This document shows, piece after piece, positions 26,847 through 34,812 of a stretch of DNA of 64,000 bases. Below the pieces are notes generated by a model. It did no database searches. It was not told where the DNA came from and saw only the letters and a list, made by a program, of their open reading frames with translations. Source of the DNA: Arenibacter troitsensis (GTDB lineage: Bacteria > Bacteroidota > Bacteroidia > Flavobacteriales > Flavobacteriaceae); NCBI RefSeq assembly GCF_900177645.1, contig NZ_FXAO01000002.1, positions 1-64,000 of the forward strand, read 5' to 3'. How positions within the stretch are numbered: the first letter of the stretch is position 1; each line of letters starts with the position of its first letter. Both the position numbers and the translations under genes were made by a program.

Positions 26847-27304
26847 AACCCATAATAATTATCAACTTGACAATGCTTTTAGCGCTGTCAAGTTGTTCTT
26901 TAAAACAAAATGCTATGACAAATTTAGATATCATAAAAAGCACGTATGAAGGGAGTACTTCCGAAGAAAATGGTAAAAACTTGGCCAGACACGTAGCCGA
27001 CGATATTTGTTGGACAGAAGCAAAAGGCTTTCCGTATGCAGGAACATATATTGGTTTAGAAAGTGTTACTGAGAATGTTTTTAAGCGCTTAGGTAGCGAG
27101 TGGATTGATTATCAATTTACTCCTGAAGATTATATTGCAAGTAATGACGAAGTAGTTGCTTATGGCACTTATTCCGGTACCTATAAAAAAACGAACAAGT
27201 ATTTTGAAGCTAGAGTTGCCCATATTTGGAAACTGAGCAATGGTAAGATTATTAGTTTTGAGCAGTTTGTAGATAGTAAATCGGTTGCTGAGGCATTACG
27301 TTGA
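26840..27304 (+). CDS. SnoaL/NTF2-like lipoprotein
   Basis: The 154-residue product begins inside the end of the MBL gene (seven-base overlap), so translation is coupled. A lipoprotein signal LLALSSCSLKQ places it in the cell envelope. The rest is a SnoaL-like alpha+beta cone: IIKSTYEGSTSEENGKN, DICWTEAKGFPYAGTYIG, VAYGTYSGTY and VAHIWKLSNGKIISFEQFVD. Such domains bind or isomerise small hydrophobic compounds. A cytoplasmic relative without the lipid anchor is at 50294. Confidence 0.82.
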   Translation: MVKPIIIINLTMLLALSSCSLKQNAMTNLDIIKSTYEGSTSEENGKNLARHVADDICWTEAKGFPYAGTYIGLESVTENVFKRLGSEWIDYQFTPEDYIASNDEVVAYGTYSGTYKKTNKYFEARVAHIWKLSNGKIISFEQFVDSKSVAEALR

Positions 27305-27807
27305 TAATACACTACCAATAACGAATACTATTGCCCATAGAAGTCCACATACAAAAATCCTCTCATGCCCAAAAACGTGGCGATACCGATATGTATTTAC
27401 TGGATTGGTTGCTTAAACGAAGTAACCCAACTTATTCCAATACAATGACTTTGCATTCTACCACGACCACTTCATATACTACAATACGTTTGCCAGTGCC
27501 CCAACCAGCCAGCTACTATCGCAGAGGTCGTCTTCTCAAAGGGATCCGCATCCCTATAAAGGACACATTAACGCGCAGGATAAGAATAACTCTTTAATGA
27601 ACCACTATTAACCAAAAAAAACAATTCCACAGAGTTCCACACGCTATGTGATTTGCCCTGCACTAATTTATTCCCAAGTCAGTCGAAAACCAATAATGGT
27701 TTTCACTATATTTCCATAAAATTACGGGGCCAGGCAACAACTCCCCCACTGCCGTCCCAGATGTAACACCTAGCGTTGTATTGTAGCCCATTTAAGCAAA
27801 AGGAGAA
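27305..27807 (+). repeat. Gene-free spacer holding degenerate family B and family C copy 2 elements
   Basis: 27,351-27,425 is a degenerate family B copy (ACAAAAATCCTCTC, AAAAACGTGGCG, TATGTATTTACTGGATTGGTTGC). 27,660-27,790 is family C copy 2, with TTATTCCCAA, the hairpin GAAAACC (27685-27691)/GGTTTTC (27698-27704), TTTCCATAAAATTAC, CCCCCACTGCCGTC and the end TAGCGTTGTATT. An 88-codon open frame at 27331-27597 crosses the family B copy and is not believed to be a gene. Confidence 0.55.
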
Positions 27808-28494
27808 ATGAGAAACTATTTTTTACTTTTTGTCAGTATCGGGGTATTACAATCAACTTTAGGATTTTCTCAAGATTTGACTATCAAAATTGAAATCAAA
27901 GACAGTATTCAGTCAAAAATATTGAGCGGGAACAGACCCGTTGTTGTAAATCTTCCCAAAGATTACGAAATTTCAAATATAAAAAGGGCAAGGGATATGA
28001 TACCATTAAGCACACCAACATGCGAAGTTAAAAATCCTGCAACTGAAAACTTTTTTTCATTCATTGGTAATGACCTAATCCCCATATCGAGAAAAACTAT
28101 CGCTCAAATGGTAAAAGGCCTATTCATGGCAGGTCCCTGAGTGGTTTATTTGTAATGTATGCCTTTTTGGAAAAGCCAGATTTGTTCGACAACTATATTG
28201 GAAATAGTGCCGGTTGGTATGCATATATGAGTTCTTTTTTCAGTGCTTTGACAGCCAAATCTTTTAAACAAAGACCAATTTAATGGAAAAACATTGTCTA
28301 CGGCCAACTCTTCATCTGACCCATTTGATCCCAATTAGGAAGTTAATAATGAAATGCTTGAATTTTATAAAAAAGTAAAATCTCAATTAGTAGATAGAGT
28401 GTCAGTCTCATTCGTAGCCTAGGATAATTATGGACTCGTACCCTATCCCAGTTTTGATGACGGATTAAAATATATTTTAGAAAAGAATGAATAA
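27808..28494 (+). pseudogene. Decayed secreted alpha/beta-hydrolase (esterase D-like)
   Basis: The first 110 codons encode a signal peptide (LLFVSIGVLQSTLGFSQ) and the family opening DSIQSKILSGNRPVVVNLPK. A deletion then removes the core, and the frame ends at a TGA at 28138. In other frames the downstream text encodes SLSGLFVMYAFLEKPDLFD with the nucleophile elbow, then YIGNSAGWYAYM, and finally KVKSQLVDRVSVSFVA, an in-frame TAG, and VPYPSFDDGLKYILEKNE to the natural stop. The parent family is the Esterase PF00756 group often encoded in Bacteroidota. At least two frame changes and one stop show that it is inactive. Confidence 0.75.
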
Positions 28495-28504
28495 TACACC
28501 TAAA

Positions 28505-29302
28505 ATGACAAATACAAAAGAAAACGTTGTTTGGATAACAGGAGCTTCGTCCGGTATTGGCAAAGCTATGGCCTTAGAGTGGGCAAGATTGGGATATAAA
28601 GTTGTGCTATCTGCCAGACGCAAAGAATTATTGGAAGAGATTGCTCTTCAAATTAAGAATTCGGGTGGCGAAGCATTGGTAGTTCCAATTGATATTATGG
28701 AAGAAAAATCAATAAAAAATGCTGTTCAAAGCATAATCGACTATTGGGGACGTATAGATGTTGCTGTGGCCAATGCCGGATTTGGTGTTTTTGGTAGTAT
28801 CGACAAACTGACTGCAACAGATTGGAATAGGCAATTGCGAGGTAATGTCACGGGATTGGCCTTGACGGTAAAATACGCCCTACCATATTTGAAACAAAGC
28901 CAGGGTCGTATTGGTCTATTGGGAAGTGTTGGAGCTTACCTTCCCAATCCTAATCTCGGAGCCTATGGAGCATCAAAAGCCGCCGTACACTCAATTGGTC
29001 TTACCTTACAACTCGAATTAAAGGGTTCTGGCGTGAGTTCTACAACCATTCATCCAGGATTTGTGGTGTCGGAGATTGCCAAGATCGATAATGAAGGTGT
29101 TTGGCATCCTGATCGGCCAGACCCACGTCCAGCAAATTTAATGTGGCCTACAAATAAGGCAGCGAAAGTCATAGTGAAGGCTATAATTAAACGGAAAAGA
29201 AATTATATATTCACAACCCACGGCAAAGTTTTAGTTTGGTTGCAACGTTGGTTTCCCAGCCTGCTCAGAACTATTATTACCAAAGGACCAAAACCAGAAT
29301 AA
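28505..29302 (+). CDS. Short-chain dehydrogenase/reductase
   Basis: I choose the ATG at 28505 (265 residues), eight residues before the glycine motif. An ATG at 28487 overlaps the end of the decayed esterase. The classical SDR signature is complete: TGASSGIG (NAD(P) binding), VANAGFGVFG, LGSVGAYLP with the catalytic Ser, and YGASKAAVHS with the Tyr-Lys pair. HPGFVVSEI follows. It reduces or oxidises an unknown alcohol or ketone in the cytoplasm. A terminator follows at 29346. Confidence 0.9.
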   Translation: MTNTKENVVWITGASSGIGKAMALEWARLGYKVVLSARRKELLEEIALQIKNSGGEALVVPIDIMEEKSIKNAVQSIIDYWGRIDVAVANAGFGVFGSIDKLTATDWNRQLRGNVTGLALTVKYALPYLKQSQGRIGLLGSVGAYLPNPNLGAYGASKAAVHSIGLTLQLELKGSGVSSTTIHPGFVVSEIAKIDNEGVWHPDRPDPRPANLMWPTNKAAKVIVKAIIKRKRNYIFTTHGKVLVWLQRWFPSLLRTIITKGPKPE

Positions 29303-29345
29303 AAAATAAAACGTAATATAAAACTTTTGGTCGTCCATATAAATT

Positions 29346-29369
29346 CAGGAATCCCATTTGGAATTCCTG
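29346..29369 (+). terminator. Terminator after SDR gene
   Basis: CAGGAATCCC and GGAATTCCTG form a 10-base stem with one mismatch and a four-base loop, followed by TTTAAT, 43 bases after the SDR stop. The following 300 bases up to 29,678 contain no recognised gene. Confidence 0.65.
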
Positions 29370-29678
29370 TTTAATAAAAGAAAATATTGATAATTTAATA
29401 TCCAAAAAGGGAAAGGCTACCAATGGAATAGGTTTAGGAACAATTGGAGTATCAAATGAATAATGACCATTAACAACATCTAGCAATTACAATCCCTATG
29501 GTGGCGTTTCCATGGGTTTCCAAGTCTCTACCGACACACGAACGTTACATTGAAAATTCTATCTATGATTTATTCGATATATTGATGTCCTAGCAACCTG
29601 CCTAAGTGGGGCAAGGACAACTACTCGGAAACTTTACTATTTTAAGCCAAAAAAATAAATCTTAATAAAAATTCATAA

Positions 29679-30152
29679 TTGAAAAAAATAAACGTAAAAA
29701 AAGGAACTGTTTTACAACGAAAAGGAGATATAAATTCCAAGGTTTATCTTGTTGAAAGTGGTTTGTTGCGTAGTTATATCATTGATGAAAAAGGAAAAGA
29801 GCATATTTATATGTTTGGACCTGAAAACTGGCTGGTTACGGACAATTGTGAGTCCGATATACCCTGCCAATTATATATCGATGCTATTGAAGACACCACT
29901 ATAAATGTGGCTTCTAAAGAGGAATTATTAAAAGAAGGTCCAGACCTAAATGCCTTGTTAAGACGATTAAATACGATGCAAAATAGGATAATAATGTTAA
30001 TGAGCTCTAATGCCAAAAAAAGGTATGAGCATTTTATCTCAACTTACCCAAACATTACCCAAAGAGTACCCCTAAAAATGGTAGCCTCCTATTTGGGCAT
30101 TACCCCTGAAGCTTTAAGTCGTGTCAGAAACGAACTTTCCCAACAAAAATAA
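29679..30152 (+). CDS. Crp/Fnr-family transcriptional regulator 3
   Basis: The 157-residue protein starts at TTG and lacks the first 15-20 residues usual in this family, but the beta-roll (VEKGTVLQRKGD-like opening, IDEKGKEHIYMFGPENWLVTD) and the helix-turn-helix (VASYLGITPEALSRVRNEL) are intact. Cys57 and Cys63 lie in the sensor loop DNCESDIPCQ and could form a redox pair; this is speculation. It resembles regulator 1 strongly. Its operator TTGATGTACATCAA is 14 bases after its stop and controls a doxX gene, which parallels regulator 1. Confidence 0.85.
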   Translation: MKKINVKKGTVLQRKGDINSKVYLVESGLLRSYIIDEKGKEHIYMFGPENWLVTDNCESDIPCQLYIDAIEDTTINVASKEELLKEGPDLNALLRRLNTMQNRIIMLMSSNAKKRYEHFISTYPNITQRVPLKMVASYLGITPEALSRVRNELSQQK

Positions 30153-30166
30153 TCTATTGTCATTTC

Positions 30167-30180
30167 TTGATGTACATCAA
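30167..30180 (+). promoter_or_regulatory. Predicted Crp/Fnr-3 operator upstream of doxX 2
   Basis: Perfect palindrome TTGATGTACATCAA, which also fits the FNR consensus TTGAT-N4-ATCAA. The -7 box ends in TTTTTG at 30210, 36.5 bases from the centre. The position excludes an ATG at 30180 as the doxX start and supports 30234. Confidence 0.72.
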
Positions 30181-30233
30181 TGTATAGACTTTCCAAAACT
30201 ATGATTTTTGTGACAAAAATAAAAGCGAGTAAA

Positions 30234-30644
30234 ATGACAAATCAAAAAAACAACAAAGCAATTAACATAGTTTTATGGATTGCACAAGGATTATTGGCAG
30301 CCATGTTTGTGATGGCCGGAATTATGAAAGCTACCCAACCGTTGGAAGTATTGGCGGAATCACTACCATGGGTAACATCTACACCATTAGGATTGGTAAG
30401 ATTTATAGGTATTAGTGAATTACTCGGTGGGTTAGGTTTATTAATTCCAACTATTTTCCGTTTCAAACCTTTTTTAACTGTTTGGGCTGCTTTAGGTCTT
30501 GGATTGGTAATGGTCTTTGCCGCCGTATTTCATGCGTCACGAGGCGAATTTTCAAATATAGGTATGAATGCCGTGTTGTTAGGTATTGCACTTTTTATTG
30601 CCTGGGGAAGAAGTAAAAAGGCCCCAATACTTGCCAAAAATTAG
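30234..30644 (+). CDS. DoxX family membrane protein 2
   Basis: From the ATG at 30234 the protein has 136 residues and four membrane segments. AAMFVMAGIMKATQPLEVL, LLGGLGLLIP and FHASRGEFSNIGMNAVLLG match the DoxX family and align along the whole length with the product of 7839-8255. An upstream ATG at 30180 lies in the operator and before the predicted transcription start, so I reject it. The gene is a single-gene operon closed by a perfect terminator at 30706. Confidence 0.88.
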   Translation: MTNQKNNKAINIVLWIAQGLLAAMFVMAGIMKATQPLEVLAESLPWVTSTPLGLVRFIGISELLGGLGLLIPTIFRFKPFLTVWAALGLGLVMVFAAVFHASRGEFSNIGMNAVLLGIALFIAWGRSKKAPILAKN

Positions 30645-30705
30645 TGGAAAGTTAATAGCTTGCCAAAGTATATGATCGGAAGATAACCGATATAAGACAA
30701 TGTAA

Positions 30706-30751
30706 AAATACAACAACGGTTTGAGTATGCACTCAAACCGTTGTTGTATTT
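30706..30751 (+). terminator. Perfect 20-base-stem terminator after doxX 2
   Basis: Arms 30706-30725 and 30732-30751 are perfect complements with loop tatgca, and the 3' arm ends GTTGTTGTATTT. The tail GTATTTAATTAAG is the same as after the first doxX operon. Confidence 0.85.
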
Positions 30752-30842
30752 AATTAAGTATATTGCTACTTGAAAGTGGTTGCAGATTAAACCGCTCCTA
30801 CTCCTATATTTACGGGTATATATCATTTAAAAACATAGCAAT

Positions 30843-31418
30843 TTGAACGAACTATTCCACTATTTTAATACTATTTCGCCCATTCATCAGAATACTTGGA
30901 AGGTAGTAAAGAATATTTTTAGTGAGTATTCATTAAAAAAAGGGGACTATTTTGTTAACGAAGGTAAAGTTGCCAAGGAATTTGGATTCTTAATAAAGGG
31001 AGTAATAAGGGCTTTTTACCGAAACAATGAAGGAGTAGAATACAATAAACACTTCTTTATAAAACATAATATGGTCGGGGGTTATTCCTCTTTGGTAACC
31101 CAGCTACCAAGCACTATAAATCAACAAGCCCTAACAGATTGTACAATGTTACTGGGGGATTATGAAAAATTAACCGACTTATTGGATCAGCATCAAGACC
31201 TAGAAAGACTTCTAAGAAAAATTGCTGAAGGTTATTTTGTGGAAAAAGAAAAACGTGAAGTGGAAATCGTATTGTTGGAAGCCAATAAGCGTTATGCCAT
31301 TTTTAAAAAAGAATATCCTCAATTAGAGCAACTTATACCTCAGTATCACATTGCTTCCTATCTTGGCATAACACCAACGCAATTAAGCCGAATTAGAGCC
31401 CAGAAAAATAAAATATAG
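30843..31418 (+). CDS. Crp/Fnr-family transcriptional regulator 4
   Basis: The 191-residue protein begins at TTG and has the family's beta-roll (KKGDYFVNEGKVAKEFGFL, NKHFFIKHNMVGGYSS), dimer helix and helix-turn-helix IASYLGITPTQLSRIRAQK. One Cys only; no Fe-S or cAMP signature. A palindrome TTTACATATGTAAA begins five bases after its stop and precedes the RidA/DJ-1 operon. The recognition helix starts PTQLS, and the half-site differs from all other operators here. Confidence 0.87.
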   Translation: MNELFHYFNTISPIHQNTWKVVKNIFSEYSLKKGDYFVNEGKVAKEFGFLIKGVIRAFYRNNEGVEYNKHFFIKHNMVGGYSSLVTQLPSTINQQALTDCTMLLGDYEKLTDLLDQHQDLERLLRKIAEGYFVEKEKREVEIVLLEANKRYAIFKKEYPQLEQLIPQYHIASYLGITPTQLSRIRAQKNKI

Positions 31419-31423
31419 TTTTC

Positions 31424-31437
31424 TTTACATATGTAAA
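31424..31437 (+). promoter_or_regulatory. Predicted Crp/Fnr-4 operator upstream of ridA-like gene
   Basis: Perfect palindrome TTTACATATGTAAA in the context TTTC...TG. The -7 box TTCCTTTG ends at 31467, 36.5 bases from the centre, with the RidA-like start 24 bases later. Confidence 0.7.
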
Positions 31438-31490
31438 TGTACAAGGATCCAATGCTCACTTCCTTTGTCAAATCATTTTAAACTTAAAAT

Positions 31491-31994
31491 ATGATTGGAC
31501 GCATAGTATCACTTGGTACACTCACATTCTTGTTGGCCTGTACAAATTCCACAAATCCAAACCCCAAAAAGAACATTGTTATGACAACCGTAAAAAACAG
31601 TTTTATCAACCCAAAAGGATTATTTAATCCTACGTATAATGGCTTTTCCCATATTGTTAAAGTTCCAGAAGGAAAAGAAATTTATTATTTCTCAGGTCAA
31701 TGGGCTTCTAACCTAGAAGGCAAATTGGTCTCGGAAAACTTTGAAGAACAAGTCAAACAGACTGTATCCAATGTTAAGACGGCTCTTGAAACTGCTGGAT
31801 TATCCTTAGATGATGTAGTAAAACAGACTGTTTACATTGTAGATTTTACAACCGAAAAAAAACAGACTCTTATAGACATAGCATCTAAAGAATGGAGAGT
31901 GAAAAATTTTCCTGCCAGTACCATTGTTCCTTTACCTTTATTGGCAACAGCTCCAAATTGTAAAATAGAAATAGAAATTATCGCAGCTAAATAA
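31491..31994 (+). CDS. RidA/YjgF family protein, lipoprotein form
   Basis: The 167-residue product has a lipoprotein signal (LTFLLACTNS, Cys about 17) followed by a RidA domain: HIVKVPEGKEIYYFSGQWA, AGLSLDDVVKQTVYIVD, and FPASTIVPLPLLATAPNCKIEIEI. Cytoplasmic RidA hydrolyses reactive enamines/imines. In this copy the lipid signal places the protein in the envelope, so a different substrate is likely, and the otherwise conserved Arg of the active site (in the R-x-x-V segment) is replaced by ALP-type sequence. It is the first gene of the pair with the DJ-1-like protein, six bases apart. Confidence 0.82.
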   Translation: MIGRIVSLGTLTFLLACTNSTNPNPKKNIVMTTVKNSFINPKGLFNPTYNGFSHIVKVPEGKEIYYFSGQWASNLEGKLVSENFEEQVKQTVSNVKTALETAGLSLDDVVKQTVYIVDFTTEKKQTLIDIASKEWRVKNFPASTIVPLPLLATAPNCKIEIEIIAAK

Positions 31995-32000
31995 GCTAAA

Positions 32001-32822
32001 ATGAAAAGACTAAATTTACTGATAATAGTTGCTATGATTACCAACTTATCCCTTTACTCCCAAAACAAGAAGATTCTTTTTGTTTTGAGTGCAGCAAACA
32101 CTTTAGAACTTAACAAAGGACAAAAATTACGGCAAACTGGAGTCTTTTTAAATGAATTCTACTTGGCATATAAATCTGTTACCGAAAATGGATTTACAGT
32201 TGAATTTGCCACACCAAATGGAGTGGTCGCCACAATTGATGAAGAAAGCATTAACGATAAATATTGGAAAGAAATATTTGAAATTAAGAGTAAAGCAATA
32301 GAATTTGTAAAAAAAGATTATTCCTTCAATAATCCAATTACACTTGAAAATGCGATTGAAAATAAAGCTGATTATATAGGTATCATTATTCCAGGCGGTC
32401 AAGGTTTAATGATAGATTTAATAGTGGATAAAAATATTCCTATTCTGTTGGAACACTTTGCAAGGGAAAACAAACCAACTGGGCTTATATGCCACGCTCC
32501 TAGTCTTATTTTGACAATTCCTAAAAAGGAAAATCCATACATTGGTTATAAAGTCAATGCAGTATCACCTATGGAAGAATTTGTAATAGAAAAATTCATT
32601 ATGAAAGGTAAGCCTAAAAACAGGAAAATAGCCAAGCAACTAAGAAAGTTGGGACTAAAATATAAAAGTGGTTTGCCAAAAGCTAACTTTGCCATAAAAG
32701 ACAGAAACTTAATCACTAGTCAGAATCCATTTTCAAGTAGCTCTTTCAACACCCTATTTCTAGTAGCGTTAACAGGATATTTGGAAACAATAAAAGGTAT
32801 TGAACCTCAGGGCAAGCCCTGA
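32001..32822 (+). CDS. DJ-1/PfpI family protein, exported; C-terminus encoded in a repeat
   Basis: The 273-residue protein has a signal peptide (IVAMITNLSLYSQ) and a DJ-1/PfpI glutamine-amidotransferase-like domain. KILFVLSAANTLEL opens it, YIGIIIPGGQGLMIDL follows, and the nucleophile elbow is GLICHAPSL with the reactive Cys. Relatives include chaperones, glyoxalases and stress proteins acting on methylglyoxal. The last ten codons (TIKGIEPQGKP) lie inside the 160-base repeat copy 3, which supplies the stop codon. The gene was thus extended or its end replaced by the repeat. It is the second gene under the Crp/Fnr-4 operator. Confidence 0.83.
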   Translation: MKRLNLLIIVAMITNLSLYSQNKKILFVLSAANTLELNKGQKLRQTGVFLNEFYLAYKSVTENGFTVEFATPNGVVATIDEESINDKYWKEIFEIKSKAIEFVKKDYSFNNPITLENAIENKADYIGIIIPGGQGLMIDLIVDKNIPILLEHFARENKPTGLICHAPSLILTIPKKENPYIGYKVNAVSPMEEFVIEKFIMKGKPKNRKIAKQLRKLGLKYKSGLPKANFAIKDRNLITSQNPFSSSSFNTLFLVALTGYLETIKGIEPQGKP

Positions 32823-32950
32823 ACCCAATCATTGGAATCGACCCGCGGGTCCAGATTTTGAACCTAGTCCCGCCGAAAAAGGCGGAATCAGTTCAACTTA
32901 CCATTTTCAACACGCTTTACTAACTTCTCAAAAATGAGTTTCACTAATAA
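32792..32950 (+). repeat. 160-base three-hairpin repeat, copy 3
   Basis: It contains CAGGGCAAGCCCTG, GACCCGCGGGTC and CCCGCCGAAAAAGGCGG stems and ends TTTCACTAATAAA, like copies 1 and 2. Unlike them it begins inside an upstream gene and provides the stop codon of the DJ-1-like protein. The following DNA to 33,243 has no gene. Confidence 0.87.
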
Positions 32951-33243
32951 AATGATTAGATACTTCGGCCCAAAACAGTATATATAAAATATAGCGGTCC
33001 CGGCGCATATCTGAACGGTTTATCATTACACCAAAGAATATTGATCCCTAGATAGCGGTTAGTTAAATTCCCATACCCATAGTACACGAGACCTCCAACG
33101 TTGTAACCAAATTAAAATGAACATAGGCAGGCTTGTTAAATTTGCGCAAGGACCCAAATTGTCCTAGCCATGAACATTGTTTGAATTAAAAATTCAAAAA
33201 TATGACCGTATAATATCCCTTTAAAATCAATCCTGAAAGTATC

Positions 33244-33690
33244 TTGACCAATTTAGGAACTGCGGAATTGAAAAGTCCATTGAATGTGAAAGAAAAAAGC
33301 TTTTACCTTAAATGGATTTCTGATGACAAGTTTATCATCAGTTTAAATTTCTCCATTGGGACCAACACGGCATTGGACCTAAATAGTGATGCAAAAAGTG
33401 CCGTAATAGTATACGGAACCATATATAAACTATCAGAAAATAAGACTGATATTGTATTGGTGACAAAATTTAAATACGGACTAATATTAATTTTGGCCAT
33501 TCCGTTAATCATGTTGATACTGGAACTTACAATGGATTTGGGAATACCTTTGCCATTCTACTTTGTTTTTCCTTTGGTCTTTATCTTAGTTCTTTTTTTC
33601 TCCAGGAACGAAGAAAAAAAACTAATCCAAAATTTCAGGGAATTCTTAAAATCTGAAATAACTACGCATTACAACAACACTTATCATTGA
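33244..33690 (+). CDS. Hypothetical membrane protein, possibly 5'-truncated
   Basis: The open frame gives 148 residues from a TTG codon. Two membrane segments are seen at about 80-98 and 102-120 (LILILAIPLIMLILELTM, FYFVFPLVFILVLFF), after a polar domain with LKWISDDKFIISLNF, and before a basic C-terminus. The same frame continues upstream (FKINPESI) to a TAA at about 33,211, so the true N-terminus may have been lost. No family is recognised. Confidence 0.5.
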   Translation: MTNLGTAELKSPLNVKEKSFYLKWISDDKFIISLNFSIGTNTALDLNSDAKSAVIVYGTIYKLSENKTDIVLVTKFKYGLILILAIPLIMLILELTMDLGIPLPFYFVFPLVFILVLFFSRNEEKKLIQNFREFLKSEITTHYNNTYH

Positions 33691-33834
33691 TTTCGATCGG
33701 ATTTTCCCTTCGAAAAATCCATTCAATGTAGTATTTTTAACATTTGGACCAAAATCCTATCACCTGTCTGGCCCTTGTACAATTAAAAAATCTAGGTTGC
33801 TTTGTTTACTAATATCTAAAAATACCAATCGAAT

Positions 33835-34491
33835 ATGAAAACCGGCATAATAACTGGATGCAGTAGAGGAATTGGATATGCAACAGTAGACCTACTTACC
33901 GATAATCAGATAAATGTTATTGGAACTTCAACTTCGGGAACTTGCTCCATTTCAAAATCGAACTTTGAATGCCATACATTAAATCTTGCCGAGAGTAAGT
34001 CAATAGACAATTTCATTAATATTATTTGCAACAGAAAAATTGACTTCCTTATTAATAATGCTGGAATTTTGTTGGAAAAATGGAATGAATCTGCCATAAA
34101 CCTCAAATATTTAAAACAAACGTTTAATGTGAATTTATTTGGAACAATTGAGTTGACCGAAAAGTTGATTCCAAATTTTAATAAAAACGGACAAATAATT
34201 AATTTTACTTCGGATTGGGGTTCGTTCAGCGAAAAAAACTTTGATGAATTTCAACCCCATTATAAAATGTCCAAGTCCGCCTTGAATATGTACACCAAAC
34301 TTCTGGCCAAAAGACTTGAAAAACAAAATATAGTAGTTTCGTCTTTGGATCCGGGATGGACTCAAACAGATATGGGCGGAAAGGATGCTTCCAGAAAACC
34401 AAAAGAAGTTGCCAGCGACATTAAGAACATGCTAAACAAGAGTCCTGAAAGCGGAAACTTTTGGTATCAAGGTAAAATTAGAAAATGGTAA
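33835..34491 (+). CDS. Short-chain dehydrogenase/reductase
   Basis: The 218-residue protein is a compact classical SDR. TGCSRGIGYATVDLL binds the cofactor, NFECHTLNLAES and LINNAGILLE follow, FTSDWGSFSEK carries the catalytic Ser, and YKMSKSALNMYTKLL has the Tyr-Lys pair. DPGWTQTDMGG is the post-catalytic loop. The substrate is unknown. It is a lone gene between spacers, and a degenerate family-A-like start (CCACAAAACTATATATAGAG) follows its stop. Confidence 0.88.
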   Translation: MKTGIITGCSRGIGYATVDLLTDNQINVIGTSTSGTCSISKSNFECHTLNLAESKSIDNFINIICNRKIDFLINNAGILLEKWNESAINLKYLKQTFNVNLFGTIELTEKLIPNFNKNGQIINFTSDWGSFSEKNFDEFQPHYKMSKSALNMYTKLLAKRLEKQNIVVSSLDPGWTQTDMGGKDASRKPKEVASDIKNMLNKSPESGNFWYQGKIRKW

Positions 34492-34812
34492 ATGGGCCAC
34501 AAAACTATATATAGAGACAATTTTTTGCATTGTTCGTTTCACTCGCAACGGCAGATTCTACAACCTTTTAATTTAACTTCGTACCGTGGAATTCAATCGA
34601 AATTAGCCCCCTGGATTAAGTTTGTTGCAAGGTTCTGAACACCTAATATCCACGCTTATCCAAAAAAATAATTTGATGCTCGGTGAGTCATGGTTTAACG
34701 GGATATTACCCAATAAGCATGGATAAGTATAAATTATTTTATACAATAGGTAAGCTGAAATAATTTCCTATTTTTAAATTACTATTTACAATAAAGCTCA
34801 AAAAAAGGCAAA
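34492..34812. other. Gene-free spacer before Na/Pi transporter
   Basis: No gene is visible in 321 bases. After the degenerate family-A-like start, 34,655-34,735 holds CTTATCC and GGATAAG in inverted order separated by 64 bases, and an AT-rich promoter-like stretch precedes the TTG start. Confidence 0.4.

Noticed and set aside
27331-27597. 88-codon plus-strand open frame after the SnoaL-like gene
   Set aside because: It runs through a degenerate family B repeat, has low-complexity Thr/Arg-rich content and no protein signature.
30180-30233. ATG start extending DoxX 2 by 18 residues
   Set aside because: It lies in the palindromic operator and upstream of the predicted -7 box.
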